From contig DPVY01000145.1 of assembly GCA_003527965.1 (NCBI GenBank), positions 1-7,934 of the forward strand: a stretch of 7,934 bases of DNA. Reading direction: 5' to 3'. This document shows positions 1 through 6,433 of the stretch, piece by piece (position 1 is the stretch's first letter; every line of letters begins with the position of its first letter). The DNA is from Fidelibacterota bacterium (GTDB lineage: Bacteria > Fidelibacterota > UBA2242). The position numbers were made by a program, and so were the translations under genes. A model generated the notes under the pieces. The model ran no database searches and was not told where the DNA came from. It was given only the letters and a program-made list of their open reading frames with translations.

Positions 1-699
1 ACAAGTTTCCCAACCCCAGTTTTCAAAATGATCTTCCGGAAAAGCGTGGGCTTTGAATTCAGGATTCTTACCCTCTTCAGCTTTTACGATTATCATAGTT
101 TTGTAAATGCCCGGTTCCCAGACATCCTCTACTAACCATCTCGCTGACGCATCAGATAGCTCTCCGGCAACACCGTCTCCCCAGAATCCTTCAATTTTGA
201 TTGAATCTGTTGACGGATCAAAATAGCCAAGCCCGGTACCGTAAAAACCGGTTAAATCTACCCGGAATTTTACAAAATTAACGCATAATATTGTGACTAC
301 ATCGTCACGATCGAAATAATCAACCGGCACTACAACGGACGGTGACTGGACAGTAAATGATCGGTTAGGATCGCCCTCCCATATTGCGTCATTAATCTGG
401 AATTTGTACTCGTAAGTACGGGTATCCGTTGAATCAGGCATATTCAGCGTGATCGTGTAAACCGTATCCTGATCATCATCGCTTAAAACATATGGCCCTT
501 CATCGGGAAACCAGTCCCCGGAACAACCCAGTTCATCCATGAAACTTCCTCTAACCGTCACCTGGTCTGTTCCAGGCGTAAACACTTCCTCGGCAGTCTT
601 TACCGTCATGTCCACCTGTAATGTGACCGGAATTTCAGCCATCAACAGGTTTACAGCAACAACCGCAAGGATCAAAACCACTAACAAACTCTTTTTCAT
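1..699 (-). CDS. Exported protein with tandem starch-binding-like beta-sandwich domains (partial, C-terminus outside window)
   Basis: The reading frame is open from ATG at 699-697 to base 1 (233 codons, no stop), so the gene continues past the left edge. The start is supported by AAGGAG at 710-705, five bases upstream. Residues 1-21 form a Sec signal peptide: MKKS, a hydrophobic core, and likely cleavage after LMA-21. Two similar modules follow. The first begins near residue 25 (VTLQVDMTV, then an FTPGTDQVTVRGSF segment) and the second near residue 140 (FRVDLTG, then YFDPSTDSIKIEGFW). This pattern of VDM/VDL strand, 'D..D.V.v.G.f' strand, a D-rich loop (SDDDQD) and a YEYKFQIN strand resembles the starch-binding-like (CBM20/CBM48-type) repeats common in secreted FCB proteins. 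The domain call is by pattern, not alignment. The gene lies 37 bases downstream of the symporter on the same strand, so the two are probably cotranscribed. The missing part could hold a catalytic domain or a sorting tail. A role in glucan binding is inference. Confidence 0.75.
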   Translation of the reverse strand, partial: MKKSLLVVLILAVVAVNLLMAEIPVTLQVDMTVKTAEEVFTPGTDQVTVRGSFMDELGCSGDWFPDEGPYVLSDDDQDTVYTITLNMPDSTDTRTYEYKFQINDAIWEGDPNRSFTVQSPSVVVPVDYFDRDDVVTILCVNFVKFRVDLTGFYGTGLGYFDPSTDSIKIEGFWGDGVAGELSDASARWLVEDVWEPGIYKTMIIVKAEEGKNPEFKAHAFPEDHFENWGWETC

Positions 700-736
700 T
701 TCGTCTCCTTCTCTGTTATTTGTGATTAAACATTCA

Positions 737-2140
737 TTATTTAGAAATTGAATTGTACTGCAGCTTTGCAGCAAAATATTTTCTATTGAGCATTTGAATA
801 ATAAAAAGACAGGCTATGCTGTAAAAAAATAGGGCTACAAATATAAAAACAGTATATGCCTGGTTTAAAATTCCTGTTGATATTAATATTCCGGCAATAA
901 TTCCCAAAAACCAACTCGTCACTAATGTTATTCCCACCGAATTTTCGGAGAGTTTGGCATGAATTAATCCGGCGATTATTATTGTAACTATAGGCGTTAC
1001 AGCGATTATATAGAACGATACTAAAGCCCAAATAACGCGCAGATTTATCTCCGGAAAAAGCGGTGTGATCAAGATTGTGAAGACAACCGAAAGTACGATA
1101 GATAAACGGCTGACTAATTTTAACGCATTTTCGGCAGAATTGGGTTTTATACTTTTATACAAATCGAAGGTTGCTATTTCAGATGTTGATATAAATATTG
1201 AAGTTAAAGATGAAATAAACAGACTGCTTAATAAAATTAAAAAGAATCCACTGGTTTCCACTCTATTGATAATGTATTCAATATAAGCGGGGGAAGCGAT
1301 GTTGTTAAAACCATATTCTTTTAATGTTGTGAAAATAAATATCGATAGCAAAACAAGGATAATACCAGCTCCATATATAGCTTTTGTTTTATACCCGGTA
1401 TCCCGGGATATCATTAGCTGTTGATGGGAATAAGTATCAATAATCCAAATCCCGGTTACAATAAAAATCATTACAATATAAAAGATGGGATTAGGTATAA
1501 GTTTTCCGGACTGAAGAGCCTGATCCTGCAAATATATAAAAGAGGTGGTGCCTATCTTACTGAAACTGTCAATCATCAGGATTAATGTGGCTATTATCAA
1601 AGATAATCCGATTACAGATCCTGTGCGAATTGATGAAGACAGACCTCTAATAGTTATAAAGACTCCGCTAAATGTGATCAAAGATACCAGTATCAGAAAA
1701 GATTGAGCGCCGAAAGCCATATTGAAAAACCAAGCAAAAGCAAATATGACAACAGGCAGTTTTAGTCCATAATTTGAAATTATTAAAAATACAGCAACCA
1801 GGCGCCGGTTTTTTTTACCAAATTTATCACCTATTAATTCGGGGATACTGCGATAGTTCGTCTTATTATGAACAAAAAAATAAATTGTCAAAATGATGCA
1901 AATATTTATAAGTAACAGGTAAAGATAATTAATTTCCTGAAAAAACCTGCCGAAATAGAAGCATATAATCAAAACAAAAGGAACAGAGATCGCAAAAAAA
2001 GAAAGCATCGATTTTAGCCATCCGGAATGACTGGAGTGGAAAAATGATTTTACACCGGATTGTATCAAGCCGGTAAACAAGACCAGAACGTAAAAAATTG
2101 TCAGGATTATTGTGTTTATTAATGAAAAATCAGTTTTCAT
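737..2140 (-). CDS. Sodium:solute symporter, SSS (SLC5-like) family, divergent
   Basis: This is an integral inner-membrane protein of 467 residues with about 13 hydrophobic segments (roughly 11-30, 42-62, 70-90, 113-140, 143-165, 174-190, 218-234, 255-270, 296-318, 343-360, 368-391, 402-421, 426-448). That matches the 13-helix SSS topology. Family-like signatures are SIPELIGDKFG (98-108), WIIDTYSHQQLMISRD (232-247, the position of the 'W..NQ...QR' loop) and SSLTSIFISTSEIATFDLYK (310-329). The last resembles the helix-8 segment of SGLT-type transporters, where paired serines contribute to the Na2 sodium site; S310 and S311 are the candidates here. The N-terminal helix 1-2 region is poorly matched to well-known members. 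SSS members import sugars, amino acids, carboxylates and other solutes with Na+; the substrate cannot be read from sequence. Being divergent from GH66 genes suggests a glucose or small isomaltooligosaccharide product (inference). No strong Shine-Dalgarno precedes the ATG. Confidence 0.85.
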   Translation of the reverse strand: MKTDFSLINTIILTIFYVLVLFTGLIQSGVKSFFHSSHSGWLKSMLSFFAISVPFVLIICFYFGRFFQEINYLYLLLINICIILTIYFFVHNKTNYRSIPELIGDKFGKKNRRLVAVFLIISNYGLKLPVVIFAFAWFFNMAFGAQSFLILVSLITFSGVFITIRGLSSSIRTGSVIGLSLIIATLILMIDSFSKIGTTSFIYLQDQALQSGKLIPNPIFYIVMIFIVTGIWIIDTYSHQQLMISRDTGYKTKAIYGAGIILVLLSIFIFTTLKEYGFNNIASPAYIEYIINRVETSGFFLILLSSLFISSLTSIFISTSEIATFDLYKSIKPNSAENALKLVSRLSIVLSVVFTILITPLFPEINLRVIWALVSFYIIAVTPIVTIIIAGLIHAKLSENSVGITLVTSWFLGIIAGILISTGILNQAYTVFIFVALFFYSIACLFIIQMLNRKYFAAKLQYNSISK

Positions 2141-2298
2141 GTTTAGTGTAAGGTCAAAAACCAGGCCAAAGTATTAATCCACACTCGATTGTTTAAGGGG
2201 AAGATAATTCAAACATAATCTCTCAAGGAGATCAGAAAATTACCTGCCCAATTATTGAAAATTTCAGATCGTTACCCGGGATCAATATGCTTTATCAA

Positions 2299-2327
2299 TT
2301 TTATAAATTATTATCATAATTATAAAA
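2299..2327. repeat. AT-rich inverted repeat, candidate operator
   Basis: Perfect 8-base arms TTTTATAA (2299-2306) and TTATAAAA (2320-2327) are separated by 13 bases and centred on 2313. It sits near the middle of the divergent region, about 173 bases from the symporter start and 290 from the first GH66 start. The symmetry and place fit a binding site for a dimeric regulator. The surroundings are very AT-rich, however, so chance is a real alternative. The long AT-only stem would make a poor terminator. Confidence 0.3.
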
Positions 2328-2343
2328 CATCCGATCATTCTAA

Positions 2344-2417
2344 AACAGGAGTGTATCTGACATGCCGGTAAAATTGTCTCCTAATAACCGCTATAATCCT
2401 GTTACCTTCAAAACAGG
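2344..2417. repeat. Three-part complementary 6-mers forming alternative hairpins
   Basis: AACAGG occurs at 2344-2349 and again at 2412-2417, and its complement CCTGTT lies between at 2398-2403. The middle copy can pair with the downstream copy in a tight hairpin (6-bp stem, 8-base loop) or with the upstream copy across 48 bases, but not with both. The element lies upstream of the promoter predicted at 2456-2484. It would therefore act as DNA (operator half-sites) unless transcription starts further upstream. Short stems like this can occur by chance. Confidence 0.2.
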
Positions 2418-2455
2418 GGGCTTAACTTTAAGATTTTCGGGATATATATTCATGT

Positions 2456-2484
2456 TTGATATTACCTGCAAAATATCTTATTAT
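2456..2484 (+). promoter_or_regulatory. Candidate sigma-70-like promoter for the GH66 operon
   Basis: TTGATA at 2456-2461 matches TTGACA in 5 of 6 positions. TATTAT at 2479-2484 matches TATAAT in 5 of 6, and the spacer is exactly 17 bases. Transcription would start near 2491, giving a leader of about 110 bases before the GH66 start at 2603. A TTTG (2455-2458) about 20 bases from the TATTATTA stretch also loosely resembles the Bacteroidota -33/-7 arrangement. Promoter consensus in this lineage is uncertain. A weaker alternative is TTAACT (2422-2427) with TATATT (2445-2450). Confidence 0.45.
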
Positions 2485-2502
2485 TAATTGCAAAAGGATT
2501 TG

Positions 2503-2544
2503 ATGTGTGCCCTGCTTGATAAAAAGAACAACTATCTGGTCTGA
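2503..2544 (+). CDS. Possible 13-residue leader peptide
   Basis: ATG at 2503 is preceded by AAAAGGA (2492-2498) with a 4-base gap, a reasonable ribosome-binding site. The frame encodes MCALLDKKNNYLV and stops at TGA 2542-2544, 58 bases before the first GH66 start. Its position between the predicted promoter and the operon could make it a translated leader that influences the downstream gene. There is no run of repeated regulatory codons and no clear attenuator stem after it. It may simply be a chance ORF, and coding function is unproven. Confidence 0.2.
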   Translation: MCALLDKKNNYLV

Positions 2545-2590
2545 AATTTGCACTCTGCAAACAGGAACATTCTCTGATGTTTCCCGAAAT

Positions 2591-2596
2591 AAAGGA
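2591..2596 (+). promoter_or_regulatory. Ribosome-binding site fixing the first GH66 start at 2603
   Basis: AAAGGA lies 6 bases before ATG 2603. Starting here places a standard lipoprotein signal peptide at the very N-terminus. Starting at the upstream in-frame GTG (2507) would add 32 polar residues before the signal peptide, which is not typical of an exported protein. Confidence 0.6.
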
Positions 2597-2602
2597 TGTT
2601 TA

Positions 2603-4387
2603 ATGAATCAACCTCAAATTCGAACTTATACACTTAAATTAATATTCGCACTTTATTTTGTGGTTATTGGTTTAATTCTTTCATGCGGAAAAAATTCTAT
2701 ACAGAAATACAGAAGCGCAAATATTTTTAAATATATAGAAACGGATAAAGCCAGATACGGTATCGGCGAGCCGGTAAAATACCGCTTAGAATTTAGCAAA
2801 CCGGTACAGGGCAAAAGACTTCGGATTGGCTATTATTATGAGGGGCAAAGAATAGCAGAAACAATCATAGCGCCGGAGAACACGGATTTTGTCGAGTGGA
2901 TATGGCAACCCCCGAAGAAAGACTATGCCGGTTATCTCACCGAAATCTTACTTGAAAAAAATCATCGCGTAATCGACCGGATGAATATCGGCGTTGATGT
3001 TTCATCCGATTGGAATACTTATCCCCGCTACGGGTTTTTATCCAAATACTCTCAATTGTCGGAAGATGAAATTTATAAGGCAATCAGGAAACTGAATCGC
3101 TATCACATCAATGGAATTCAGTTTTATGATTGGCACCATGCGCACCATGATCCTTTGAAAGGAACCGCCGAAAACCCGAAAAAAACCTGGTTGGATATTG
3201 CTAACAGGACTATTTATTTTACCACAATTGAAAAATATATTGATGAAGCTCATAGACGGAATATGAAAACCATGACTTATAATTTATTGTATGGCGCCTG
3301 GTCTTCCGGATTTGATGAAGGCGTCAAGCCGCAATGGGGTGTTTACAGGGATTCATGTCACGAAGTTCCCTTTTTTCTTAATATGCCCGAGGGCTGGGCT
3401 GATGATATATATTTCATGAATCCTGCTAACCGGAATTGGCAGAATTATATTTTTTCCAAAACAGCGAAAGTATTTCAGGCATTGGATTTCGACGGATGGC
3501 ATGTAGACCAAATCGGAAATCTGGACACCTTATTTACTTATGATGGAAATCCGCTAATTTTGAAAAGCACTTATTATCAGTTTCTTGAAGAATCTCAAAA
3601 ATATCTTAATGTTAAACTCGTCATGAACGCCGTCGCCCAATATGGTCAGGAAGAGATCGCCCGGGCGCCGGTTGAATTTCTGTATACCGAAGTGTGGAAT
3701 CCTGATTCCAGTCTCGACGATTTAGCAGCTATTTTAAGCCGAAATAAATCACTCAGCGGAAAATTCAACACAATCCTGGCGGCCTATATGAATTATGAAA
3801 ATTCATCGAATCCCGGAAAATTTAACACACCTGGAATTTTATTGACCGATGCGGTTATTTTCGCTCACGGTGGCGCTCATCTGGAACTTGGAGAACACAT
3901 GTTGTGTCACGAATATTTTCCCAATTCAAATTTATCGATGGACCCCGATCTGGAAGCAGCTTTAATCGATTATTATGACTTTTTCGTTGCTTACCAAACG
4001 CTATTGCGAAATCCAGAATTACAATCCGGCACGATTGAAATTAGATCTGATCAGTACAAGCTAAGTAAAATAAGCAAGCAAGGGGCAATCTGGACCGTCT
4101 GCAGACATCTCGAAAATAAGGATGTAATTCATCTGATAAATCTTCTAAATGTTACAAATCTGAATTGGCGGGATCCATACGGGAATCGTCCGGAGCCGGT
4201 TTTACAGGAAAATATACGACTCCAATTTACCGGTTCAAGAAAAATATTATCTATAACTATGGCTTCGCCTGATTACCTGTACGGCTCCCCCGTGTCAATA
4301 GATTTCAGGCAAAAAGATAGTATAACAAACATAAATATCCCGACGTTAAAGTACTGGGATATGCTTATCGTGGAGTATGAAAATTGA
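2603..4387 (+). CDS. GH66 family glycoside hydrolase, dextranase-like, lipoprotein
   Basis: This 594-residue protein begins with a lipoprotein signal peptide (hydrophobic 13-26, lipobox ILSC with Cys28), so it is predicted to be lipid-anchored in the envelope. An N-terminal beta-sandwich (about 38-130) leads into a (beta/alpha)8 barrel with GH66 hallmarks: DVSSDW (132-137) then YPRYGF, RYHINGIQFYDW, the DGWHVDQIGN block, LYTEVW, and HLELGEH (426-432) followed by EYFPN and YYDFFVAYQ. A C-terminal beta-rich domain ends the protein. GH66 enzymes cleave internal alpha-1,6 links of dextran or form cyclic isomaltooligosaccharides, retaining anomeric configuration. By motif position, Asp302 is the likely nucleophile and Glu363 the acid/base. 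There is no CBM35-like insertion of the kind seen in the cyclising enzymes, which favours dextranase. ATG 2603 is preferred over the in-frame GTG 2507 because of its Shine-Dalgarno and the signal peptide. Activity on dextran itself is inferred from the family. Confidence 0.9.
   Translation: MNQPQIRTYTLKLIFALYFVVIGLILSCGKNSIQKYRSANIFKYIETDKARYGIGEPVKYRLEFSKPVQGKRLRIGYYYEGQRIAETIIAPENTDFVEWIWQPPKKDYAGYLTEILLEKNHRVIDRMNIGVDVSSDWNTYPRYGFLSKYSQLSEDEIYKAIRKLNRYHINGIQFYDWHHAHHDPLKGTAENPKKTWLDIANRTIYFTTIEKYIDEAHRRNMKTMTYNLLYGAWSSGFDEGVKPQWGVYRDSCHEVPFFLNMPEGWADDIYFMNPANRNWQNYIFSKTAKVFQALDFDGWHVDQIGNLDTLFTYDGNPLILKSTYYQFLEESQKYLNVKLVMNAVAQYGQEEIARAPVEFLYTEVWNPDSSLDDLAAILSRNKSLSGKFNTILAAYMNYENSSNPGKFNTPGILLTDAVIFAHGGAHLELGEHMLCHEYFPNSNLSMDPDLEAALIDYYDFFVAYQTLLRNPELQSGTIEIRSDQYKLSKISKQGAIWTVCRHLENKDVIHLINLLNVTNLNWRDPYGNRPEPVLQENIRLQFTGSRKILSITMASPDYLYGSPVSIDFRQKDSITNINIPTLKYWDMLIVEYEN
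4372..4387 (+). promoter_or_regulatory. TTG start overlapping the upstream stop (TTGA), with internal Shine-Dalgarno
   Basis: The first GH66 gene ends at TGA 4385-4387 and the second opens at TTG 4384-4386, sharing four bases as TTGA. GGAG at 4372-4375 lies 8 bases before the TTG. No in-frame ATG or GTG offers an earlier start or one with a complete signal peptide. The arrangement suggests translational coupling, with the weak start dependent on ribosomes finishing the upstream gene. An alternative start at CTG 4408, preceded by GGAGGG, is less likely because the gap is only 3 bases. Confidence 0.6.
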
Positions 4388-6408
4388 TATCAGCAAATGG
4401 AGGGCGTCTGCTCATAGCGCTCATTCTTTACATAAGCCTCTCATTTGGCGGGGAGATATTCGAATCTGTGGATACCGACAAAGCCTGCTATAATCCGGGA
4501 GATTCCGTCCGTTTTTCCCTTCGTTTACGGGAACAGCCGGAGAGTAGTCATCTGTTCGTATCCTACAGGCATCTTTTCCAACGTATTGATTCAATTTCAA
4601 TTCCCGTGATTAACCAGGAAATTAATTGGTCATGGTTGCCGCCAGGCGAAGACTATCGTGGTTACCTGACAGAGATATTTTTAATGAACAATGAAGATAC
4701 AATTGACCGGATCAATATCGGTGTTGATGTATCTTCAGACTGGTGCAAATATCCGCGCTACGGATTTTTATCGGCGTATCCCTTGATGTCAGCCAGCGAA
4801 CAAAGTACGGTTATCAACAAACTGAACCGCTATCATATAAACGGTCTTCAGTTTTATGACTGGCACTGGAAACACCACAAACCGCTCAGCGGAACGGTTG
4901 AACAGCCAAGCGACTACTGGAATGATATTGCCAATCGAACAATATACCGCGAAACGGTTGAGGGATATATATCCCTTGCCCATGCAAAAAATATAAAAAC
5001 CATGGCATATAATCTCATTTACGGCGCCTGGGAAAAGGCAGATACTGACGGTGTTCAGTATATATGGCGGCTTTTTACCGATCAGGCTCATCAGTATTCG
5101 GATAAACATGATCTGCCGGAATCCTGGGCAAGTGATATTTATTTGATGAACTCGGGCAATTCATTCTGGCAAAATTACATAAATAACGAAATGAACAAAG
5201 TATTTCAAGCCTTCGATTTTGACGGCTGGCATATGGATCAATTGGGAAACAGAGGCACAAGATATGACTATTTCGGAAATACGGTCAATATAAGCGGTTC
5301 TTTTCGCGGTTTTATCGAAAAATCAAAAGATACGCTGAAGGTACCGCTGGTATTAAATGCTGTGGATCAATACGGACAACCGGAAATCGCCGCATCACCT
5401 GTTGATTTTTTATACACGGAAGTCTGGTCGGATACCACCTACTCCGGGCTCGCGGGAATTATTCATTCCAACAATAATTATAGTAACAACCGGCTGTCAA
5501 GTATATTGGCAGCCTACGTAAACAAGGGAATATCCGGCGATACCATCAATACGGCGGCCGTACTCCTGGCGGATGCCGTTATTTTTGCAAACGGCGGCGC
5601 TCATCTTGAATTAGGCGAGCATATATTATGCAACGAATATTTTCCCAATGATAATCTTAAAATGAATGAAGAATTGGTAAGGCAGCTGATCGCTTATTAT
5701 GATTTTTCGGTTGCCTATGAAAATATTTTAAGAGATTATCCTCAGCCGATTCTCTTCGGAATAATGACGGATAGCGACATTGACTTAAGTAAAAGCGCCC
5801 AAAAAGATAAAGTCTGGGTGTTTGCCGGACAGACGGGTGACAGACAAATTTATCACTTCATTAACTTTATCGGTGCTTCAACTATGGACTGGCGTGATCC
5901 CCAGGGTATTCAAACCAGTCCCGAAAAGCTATTCGATCTTTCATTAATGATTAAGGCGGACTCCACGGTCAGCAGAGTCTGGACCGCTTCTCCGGATATG
6001 AACCAGGGCTCGCCTGTAGGTCTTGATTTCACCCAGGCTGGCGATACCCTTGCGTTTACATTGCCGGGGCTTCACTACTGGTCCGTGGTTGTAGTTGAGT
6101 TCGACAATTCTTCTTCGGCTGTTCAGACAGAAGCGGTGAATATGCCTGTTGGAATCAAATTGGGAAAAAATTATCCCAATCCTTTCAACCCGGCGACTTT
6201 CATTCCATTTATTATAAATAGGGATGGTAAAATTATTTTCAAAGTAATCAATTTGAAAGGTCAAACAGTATTTGAAACCGAGTCCTTTTACCGAGCCGGC
6301 AATCATGCAATACGCTTTAATGCAGAAAATTTCTGTAGCGGAATATATATGTACAGCATATCTAATGAAAATGCTACGTGTTATAAAAAGATGCTTTTAA
6401 TTAAATGA
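4384..6408 (+). CDS. GH66 family glycoside hydrolase, dextranase-like, with T9SS sorting tail
   Basis: This 674-residue protein is a paralog of the gene just upstream; by eye about half of the catalytic-domain positions are identical. A Sec signal peptide (Arg8, hydrophobic 9-21, cleavage near SFGG) precedes the N-terminal beta-sandwich, then the GH66 barrel: DVSSDW (115-120) and PRYGF, RYHINGLQFYDW, the DGWHMDQLGN block with likely nucleophile Asp285, LYTEVW with likely acid/base Glu346, and HLELGEH (407-413). The spacing between the two catalytic residues is 61 in both paralogs. After a C-terminal beta domain, residues about 590-674 form a type A T9SS sorting domain: YPNPFNP (597-603), LKGQTVFE, the SGIYMYSI strand and a terminal KKMLLIK. 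It is therefore expected to cross the outer membrane and be released or surface-attached. Endo-cleavage of extracellular alpha-1,6-glucan is the inferred role. The start is an unusual TTG. Confidence 0.9.
   Translation: MISANGGRLLIALILYISLSFGGEIFESVDTDKACYNPGDSVRFSLRLREQPESSHLFVSYRHLFQRIDSISIPVINQEINWSWLPPGEDYRGYLTEIFLMNNEDTIDRINIGVDVSSDWCKYPRYGFLSAYPLMSASEQSTVINKLNRYHINGLQFYDWHWKHHKPLSGTVEQPSDYWNDIANRTIYRETVEGYISLAHAKNIKTMAYNLIYGAWEKADTDGVQYIWRLFTDQAHQYSDKHDLPESWASDIYLMNSGNSFWQNYINNEMNKVFQAFDFDGWHMDQLGNRGTRYDYFGNTVNISGSFRGFIEKSKDTLKVPLVLNAVDQYGQPEIAASPVDFLYTEVWSDTTYSGLAGIIHSNNNYSNNRLSSILAAYVNKGISGDTINTAAVLLADAVIFANGGAHLELGEHILCNEYFPNDNLKMNEELVRQLIAYYDFSVAYENILRDYPQPILFGIMTDSDIDLSKSAQKDKVWVFAGQTGDRQIYHFINFIGASTMDWRDPQGIQTSPEKLFDLSLMIKADSTVSRVWTASPDMNQGSPVGLDFTQAGDTLAFTLPGLHYWSVVVVEFDNSSSAVQTEAVNMPVGIKLGKNYPNPFNPATFIPFIINRDGKIIFKVINLKGQTVFETESFYRAGNHAIRFNAENFCSGIYMYSISNENATCYKKMLLIK
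6151..6405 (+). other. T9SS type A C-terminal sorting domain of the second GH66
   Basis: This segment codes for the last 85 or so residues of the second GH66 and has no counterpart in the first copy. YPNPFNP at the start, an alternating beta-strand pattern, a 'G.h.i.FN' strand, SGIYMY and the terminal lysine-flanked MLLI are typical of the Por secretion tail recognised by T9SS. It is the strongest phylogenetic clue in the window. Confidence 0.85.
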
Positions 6409-6433
6409 ACCTGTTAAATATTACGGAGATGTG

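Larger units (their letters stand above)
2141..2602. promoter_or_regulatory. Divergent intergenic control region
   Basis: This 462-base gene-free stretch separates the leftward symporter from the rightward GH66 operon, so both sets must be transcribed from here or be controlled by elements in it. It contains an AT-rich inverted repeat (2299-2327), a set of complementary 6-mers (2344-2417), a sigma-70-like promoter pointing right (2456-2484) and a possible 13-codon leader ORF (2503-2544). No convincing -35/-10 pair was found for the leftward symporter transcript. No regulator gene and no riboswitch-like structure was recognised. The role as a shared control region follows from position; the individual elements are listed separately. 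Confidence 0.6.

Noticed and set aside
539..751. 70-codon plus-strand ORF
   Set aside because: It lies antisense over the signal peptide and first domain of the minus-strand exported protein and into the symporter end; no family pattern.
783..1286. Short ORFs within the symporter gene (783-1031 minus, 1065-1286 plus)
   Set aside because: They are other-frame or antisense readings of a clear membrane protein gene with no independent start signals.
2507..2602. N-terminal extension of the first GH66 from GTG 2507
   Set aside because: It would place 32 polar residues before a lipoprotein signal peptide; ATG 2603 has a good Shine-Dalgarno and puts the signal at the N-terminus.
3038..3253. 71-codon minus-strand ORF inside the first GH66
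   Set aside because: It is antisense to conserved GH66 motifs, so its openness is explained by the coding strand.
4789..5260. Minus-strand ORFs inside the second GH66 (4789-5109 and 5075-5260)
   Set aside because: They are antisense shadows of the catalytic barrel with no recognisable protein features.
5944..6306. 120-codon minus-strand ORF over the end of the second GH66
   Set aside because: It is antisense to the T9SS sorting domain and lacks any domain or start signal.
6409..6433. Possible terminator or promoter between the second GH66 and the lipoprotein gene
   Set aside because: Only 25 bases, no hairpin with a T-run and no -35/-10 pair; it contains just the ribosome-binding site of the next gene.
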